Assembly (NCBI GenBank): GCA_038894275.1
Contig: JAWAPU010000025.1
Span: 1-7,980, forward strand
Length of the DNA: 7,980 bases
Reading direction: 5' to 3'
Source: JAWAPU01 sp038894275
GTDB taxonomy: Archaea; Nanobdellota; Nanobdellia; UBA10117
In this document: positions 4,830-7,980 of the stretch, piece after piece
Numbering within the stretch: the first letter of the stretch is position 1
Layout of the letters: every line of letters starts with the position of its first letter
Notes under the pieces: generated by a model
Seen by the model: only the letters and a program-made list of their open reading frames with translations
What the model was told of the DNA's origin: nothing
Databases searched by the model: none
Translations under genes and position numbers: made by a program

Positions 4830-6224
4830 TTACTCAAAACTTATAACTTTTTTGAGCATAGGATGCATTTCAAACGCGTGTTGCTTTGCAATATCCTCCC
4901 ACATTCTATAAACTATCATTACAGACAATAAAATGCCAGTTCCACGACTTAATGCTCCGCCTAAATCTGCCAATGCGGCTAAAGCACCCACCGTAATCGC
5001 GCCTAAAATAGTTAAGGCCGGAATGTATCTATTTAAAATAGATTCTAAAACTCTGGGATCTCTCCTAAATCCAGGAATTTGAAGCCCAGATGCCAATATT
5101 TGGCGTGCTTGTGATTCAGCGTCCATTCCAGATGTTCTTACCCATAAAATTGAAAATACTATGGCACCGATTATCATAAAAGTTAAATAAATTAGTGCTT
5201 GGCCAACCATGGTCCAATTCGCTGAGCCTGTTATCAATGCAGGAATTATGTCTGGAGAATGAAGCCATTTCACAAGCCCGCTTGCAGGCACGTTTCCACT
5301 AAAAGTACCTAACCATGGGTGACCTGCGTTTTGTAATAATCGCGCCCAAAGTTGTATATTCGCCATTAAAGCGGCGATTAATATGACCGGTATATTTGAT
5401 GTATATATAAAGCGCAAAGGCCATCTTATGCCAAAACCTCTTATTCGTCCAAACGAAAGAGGAATTTCTACCTTAATTGCTTGCACATATACCGAGATTA
5501 AAAATACCACAACAGTTACTACAATCGCGCTGATCGCTAAAATTGCGCCAGTGCTATCGCCAAGAGATAGCGCCTTGACTAAAAAAGGTATTTGTCCGAT
5601 AGGCACATCCGGATTTTGTGGCGAAGGAAGTGGGTTGAATGCTCTTACAAAAATTTGACTAGCCACTCCAGCAACTATAAATAATCCTACACCAGAACCA
5701 AAACCCCATTTTGAGACGACGTCATCTAAAAGAACTATTAAATAGCCGCCGAGCGCCAATTGTGCAATTAATGCAATTTGGAGAAATCTGTATGTTAAAG
5801 TTCCAGCAAATACAGGGTCTGGCGCCAGACCGCCCATTAAAACATAAACTGCAGATTCAAAAATAATAAAAAATATCACTGCAATTTTTTGCATAGCGTG
5901 GAATTTAGCTCTGTTTTCCTTTTTTGTCATATCTATACCCATTAAACCAGAACCCACTAATAATTGCATAACTATGCTGGCCGTTACAATTGGTCCTATA
6001 CCTAAAGATATCACCGAACCAAAAGAAGCTCCTAGTATAATTGATAAATATTCAAATTGTTGTAACGCATTTTGTCCCAATCCAAATAATGGCAGATAAG
6101 ATAAAATAAAAAATAGAATCAAAACCAAACCCGTCCAAATTAGTTTTTTATTAAACGCAAGTTTTTGTACGTCTGGTTTTTTAACTTCTGGTAAATATGA
6201 TGCTAACTTCGTCCACTCAACCAT
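4830..6224 (-). CDS. secY: Protein translocase pore subunit SecY (Sec61 alpha)
   Basis: SecY forms the membrane channel through which signal-peptide-bearing and membrane proteins are translocated; with SecE and Sec61-beta it docks on the ribosome. The 464-residue product has the archaeal/eukaryotic type sequence. The first membrane helix lies at about 28-45, then the plug region and GIGPIVTASIVMQLLVGSG at 75-93, and ENRAKFHAMQK before TM3. LDDVVSKWGFGSGVGLFIVAGV at 166-187 follows, then the cytosolic loop with VEIPLSFGRIRGFGIRWPLRFIYTSNIPVIL at 252-282. Near the C terminus come MDAESQARQILASGLQIPGFRRD at 367-389 and GALAALADLGGALSRGTG at 413-430. About ten hydrophobic segments are visible. 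The gene begins one base after uL15 (TAA, A, ATG) with no Shine-Dalgarno site, and ends one base before the DUF106 gene. Length is typical. Confidence 0.98.
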   Translation of the reverse strand: MVEWTKLASYLPEVKKPDVQKLAFNKKLIWTGLVLILFFILSYLPLFGLGQNALQQFEYLSIILGASFGSVISLGIGPIVTASIVMQLLVGSGLMGIDMTKKENRAKFHAMQKIAVIFFIIFESAVYVLMGGLAPDPVFAGTLTYRFLQIALIAQLALGGYLIVLLDDVVSKWGFGSGVGLFIVAGVASQIFVRAFNPLPSPQNPDVPIGQIPFLVKALSLGDSTGAILAISAIVVTVVVFLISVYVQAIKVEIPLSFGRIRGFGIRWPLRFIYTSNIPVILIAALMANIQLWARLLQNAGHPWLGTFSGNVPASGLVKWLHSPDIIPALITGSANWTMVGQALIYLTFMIIGAIVFSILWVRTSGMDAESQARQILASGLQIPGFRRDPRVLESILNRYIPALTILGAITVGALAALADLGGALSRGTGILLSVMIVYRMWEDIAKQHAFEMHPMLKKVISFE

Positions 6225-6225
6225 T

Positions 6226-6672
6226 TTATTGGAGTATTTTTCCCCCTGCTCGTTCTACTTTTTCTTTTACTTTTGAGGAACATGTAACAACTTTTATATT
6301 GAAAGGGGTTTTTATGTTGCCATTTGCAAGAAGTTTTGTATTACCTAACAAAGTCAAATCAACATCGTAGGGCGGCTTTTGGCCTTTTATTATGCCCGCT
6401 TTAACAAATTCGTCAAATTTGTCTTCTAAATCTGATAATTTCAATAAAATTACTTTTTCTTTATGGACACGCGACTTTACTTGGATGCCATGTTTTCCTA
6501 TTCGCGGAAGTTTTTTGGCCAGAAATATTGTTTCTCTGTGCGCTCCTCTTTTTCCAACTCCACTACTCCTGTATGGTTTGTTACCTTTACCTCTATGTCT
6601 TTTTCCAAAACCGTATCCATGTGTTCTTATTCCCCTATATTTTCGCGAACTTTTTCTCTTTCGTACAACCAT
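6226..6672 (-). CDS. rpl15: Large ribosomal subunit protein uL15 (L15)
   Basis: uL15 is a 23S rRNA-binding protein acting in central assembly of the 50S subunit. The 148-residue product opens with a basic, glycine-rich extension (KYRGIRTHGYGFGKRHRGKG at 11-30, SSGVGKRGAH at 36-45) that threads through the rRNA core. A globular part follows, with KVILLKLSDLED at 73-84, VDLTLLGNTKLLANGNI at 104-120 and KVVTCSSKVKEKVERAGGKI at 127-146, the last being the conserved L15/L18e domain end. The ATG at 6672 follows the uL30 stop by one base and has no Shine-Dalgarno site; secY starts one base after its stop. The order uL30-uL15-secY is conserved across archaea. Confidence 0.97.
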   Translation of the reverse strand: MVVRKRKSSRKYRGIRTHGYGFGKRHRGKGNKPYRSSGVGKRGAHRETIFLAKKLPRIGKHGIQVKSRVHKEKVILLKLSDLEDKFDEFVKAGIIKGQKPPYDVDLTLLGNTKLLANGNIKTPFNIKVVTCSSKVKEKVERAGGKILQ

Positions 6673-6673
6673 T

Positions 6674-7150
6674 TTAGACCATTCTTTTTAGCAAATCATT
6701 AATATTTTTTCCTCTATAGCCTAATGCGCCTCCTTGAGCAAAACTTGCTTTAATGCCTTTTCTTTCGAAGCCTCCTCGCGGTGGGCAAAGTCTAAAAAAT
6801 GTTTTCAAACCCGGTATATCTTTTAATTCTGCTGCAAAATTGATATATTTTTTTGAAAATTCTTTTAAATCCATTCCTGTTTTACTTTTGACATATTCGT
6901 CATTTAAAGGTTTATTTCCCGCTAAGCGCCCTCTTTTTTCTAATAATAATTTGCAAGTTTCTTCATCTATTTCTCCAAAGGTTACAAAATCTTTCACTTT
7001 TTGAATCATGCCTAAAATTTGGGGTGTTGATGGCCAAAGACTACAATAATTCTTTCTATATATTTTTAAGTATTTTAAAGTGGTTCGAACGTCCGAGCTA
7101 AGATTGACATCTCCTCTTATGCGTATTACAGCTAATCTTACCTTTGTCAT
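6674..7150 (-). CDS. rpl30: Large ribosomal subunit protein uL30 (L30, archaeal/eukaryotic L7 type)
   Basis: uL30 binds 23S rRNA on the 50S subunit. The 158-residue length is that of the archaeal form, much longer than the bacterial protein of about 60. Conserved parts are RLAVIRIRGDVNLSSDVRTTLKYLKIYRKNYC at 5-36, the MIQKVKDFVTFGEIDEETCKLLLEKRGRL stretch at 48-76, the DIPGLKTFFRLCPPRGGFERKGIK region at 111-134, and the GGALGYRGKNINDLLKRM end. The ATG at 7150 overlaps the uS5 stop by 4 nt (ATGA). The last uS5 codons contain AGAGGGAG just upstream, a usable Shine-Dalgarno sequence. This makes translation coupled to uS5 likely. Confidence 0.97.
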   Translation of the reverse strand: MTKVRLAVIRIRGDVNLSSDVRTTLKYLKIYRKNYCSLWPSTPQILGMIQKVKDFVTFGEIDEETCKLLLEKRGRLAGNKPLNDEYVKSKTGMDLKEFSKKYINFAAELKDIPGLKTFFRLCPPRGGFERKGIKASFAQGGALGYRGKNINDLLKRMV

Positions 7151-7890
7151 ACACTCCCTCTATAAATTTTGCCTTCTACGATTCTGGTTTCGGACGCTTT
7201 TTTAAGAGCATCGAACACTGCTTTAATAAAATTAATTTTATGACGAGTCTGGCCATTACTTTTTGCCCAAACATCTTTATAACCTGCTGCGTTCAATACT
7301 TTTTTAACTTCTTTATCGCAAACCAATCCAGTTCCCTTTGGAGCAGGCATCAATTTAATCCTAACAGAACCGCATTTGCCTTCAACTGTAAATGGTAACG
7401 AGTGTGACATACCACAACCACACTCCCAACTTCCACAACCTCTTACTACTTCTATGATGTTTATTTTAGCGTTTTTAATTGCTTTTTCTCTTGCTAATAC
7501 GGATTCTTTTGCTTTACCTAAGCCAATGCCAACATACCCGTCGCCGTTACCAACGACTGCTAAAGCTAAAAAATGAGGTTTGTTTCCTTCCGCAGTTTTC
7601 TTTTGTGTTTGTTTTATATCTTTTCTTTTTCCTCCACCGAATTTACCTCTACTTTGGCCAATTAATATAAAGTCTGTGATTAAATTAGGAACCAAGGCAT
7701 CTACTATGCTTGGTTCTTTAATTTTCTCTCCTTTTGCGAAAATTTCTTTAAGCGAAGTTATTTGTCCTGAAGAAACTAAAGAACCTAATTTTGTTTTAAA
7801 TTTAAATTCTTTTTTTGCCTCTTCTTTTTCTACAGGTTCTTCTACAATTGGTTCTTCAGGCGTATCGTATAATTTTTTTTGTCTTGCCAT
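7147..7890 (-). CDS. rps5: Small ribosomal subunit protein uS5 (S5)
   Basis: uS5 lies at the mRNA entry side of the 30S subunit and affects decoding fidelity. The 247-residue product has the archaeal/eukaryotic form. TKLGSLVSSGQITSLKEIF is at 33-51 and EPSIVDALVPNL at 59-70. The double-stranded RNA-binding-like N-terminal domain is completed by ALAVVGNGDGYVGIGLGKAKE at 109-129, then RGCGSWECGCG at 150-160, GKCGSVRIKLMPAPKGTGLV at 171-190 and the KDVWAKSNGQTRHKINFIKAVFDALKK end. The first 30 residues are an acidic/basic extension. Residues 77-106 (GQSRGKFGGGKRKDIKQTQ and on) form a longer basic loop than the short VQRMTDAGRR-like segment in typical archaeal S5. The ATG at 7890 is one base after the uL18 stop in the TAA-A-ATG arrangement. 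GGAT upstream gives little Shine-Dalgarno support. Confidence 0.97.
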   Translation of the reverse strand: MARQKKLYDTPEEPIVEEPVEKEEAKKEFKFKTKLGSLVSSGQITSLKEIFAKGEKIKEPSIVDALVPNLITDFILIGQSRGKFGGGKRKDIKQTQKKTAEGNKPHFLALAVVGNGDGYVGIGLGKAKESVLAREKAIKNAKINIIEVVRGCGSWECGCGMSHSLPFTVEGKCGSVRIKLMPAPKGTGLVCDKEVKKVLNAAGYKDVWAKSNGQTRHKINFIKAVFDALKKASETRIVEGKIYRGSV

Positions 7891-7891
7891 T

Positions 7892-7980
7892 TTATCCTAT
7901 TTTTTCTTTTACCTTTTCAAATTTTTTAACAACATCTTTTTTAAGCCAATCTTCGATATGTTTACCTTTAATTCTTTCTT
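7892..7980 (-). CDS. rpl18: Large ribosomal subunit protein uL18 (L18), C-terminal end only
   Basis: The frame open from the right edge ends at the TAA at 7894-7892. It encodes 28 complete residues, beginning ERIKGKHIEDWLKK and ending KFEKVKEKIG. The RIKGKHI motif and the lysine-rich helical end resemble the C terminus of archaeal uL18 (RIRGEHI in many). uL18 binds 5S rRNA on the 50S subunit. The position directly before rps5 is the normal archaeal order (uL18-uS5-uL30-uL15-secY), which carries much of the assignment because so little of the protein is visible. The 5' part lies outside the window. Confidence 0.8.
   Translation of the reverse strand, partial: ERIKGKHIEDWLKKDVVKKFEKVKEKIG

Noticed and set aside
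4829..4837. TTG start for the DUF106 gene adding three residues
   Set aside because: The ATG at 4828 matches the TAA-A-ATG-G junction seen at four other boundaries and is a better codon.
7144..7670. Plus-strand open frames opposite uS5
   Set aside because: uS5 on the minus strand is unambiguous, and these antisense frames have no family resemblance or ribosome-binding context.
1..7980. CRISPR array, insertion sequence, integrase or defence genes
   Set aside because: No repeated spacer pattern, terminal inverted repeats, transposase motifs or defence-type domains were seen; nearly all the sequence is explained by core genes.

Overview
The window is AT-rich and reads as archaeal chromosome. 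Every supported gene lies on the minus strand, so transcription runs from high to low coordinates. In that direction the order is: uL18 (3' end only), uS5, uL30, uL15, SecY, an EMC3/DUF106-type membrane protein, eL34, eL14, a Cbf5/TruB pseudouridine synthase, a DUF835-like protein, an MJ0882-type methyltransferase, tRNA-Ser(GGA), uS13, uS4 and uS11 (5' part only). The archaeal assignment rests on eL34 and eL14 (absent from bacteria), archaeal-type uS5, uS13, uL30 and SecY, and the TATA-type promoters. The minimal gene content and AT-rich composition would fit a DPANN-type archaeon, but I cannot fix the lineage from this window alone.

Region 2710-7980 is the end of the archaeal spc-type superoperon. 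It has essentially no intergenic space: junctions range from a 4-nt overlap to a 12-nt gap, and five of them have the same seven bases, a TAA stop, one A, and an ATG. It encodes ribosomal subunits, the Sec translocon pore and its YidC/Oxa1-like neighbour, and the enzyme that pseudouridylates rRNA and tRNA. The adenylate kinase and cytidylate kinase genes that many archaea carry in this stretch are missing.

Region 1427-2709 is an accessory block between truB and the alpha-type operon. It holds a DUF835-like gene with a plausible TATA box of its own, an MJ0882-like class I methyltransferase 18 nt downstream, and a class II tRNA-Ser with a TATA-like box at the expected distance.

Region 1-1426 is the alpha-operon equivalent (uS13-uS4-uS11), preceded by about 100 bp of AT-rich leader with candidate TATA boxes. 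It continues past position 1.

I see no CRISPR array, insertion sequence, toxin-antitoxin pair, phage gene or defence system. The window is mostly conserved core machinery. Its more unusual points are the uniform stop-start junctions, the two missing kinases and the accessory genes between truB and tRNA-Ser.
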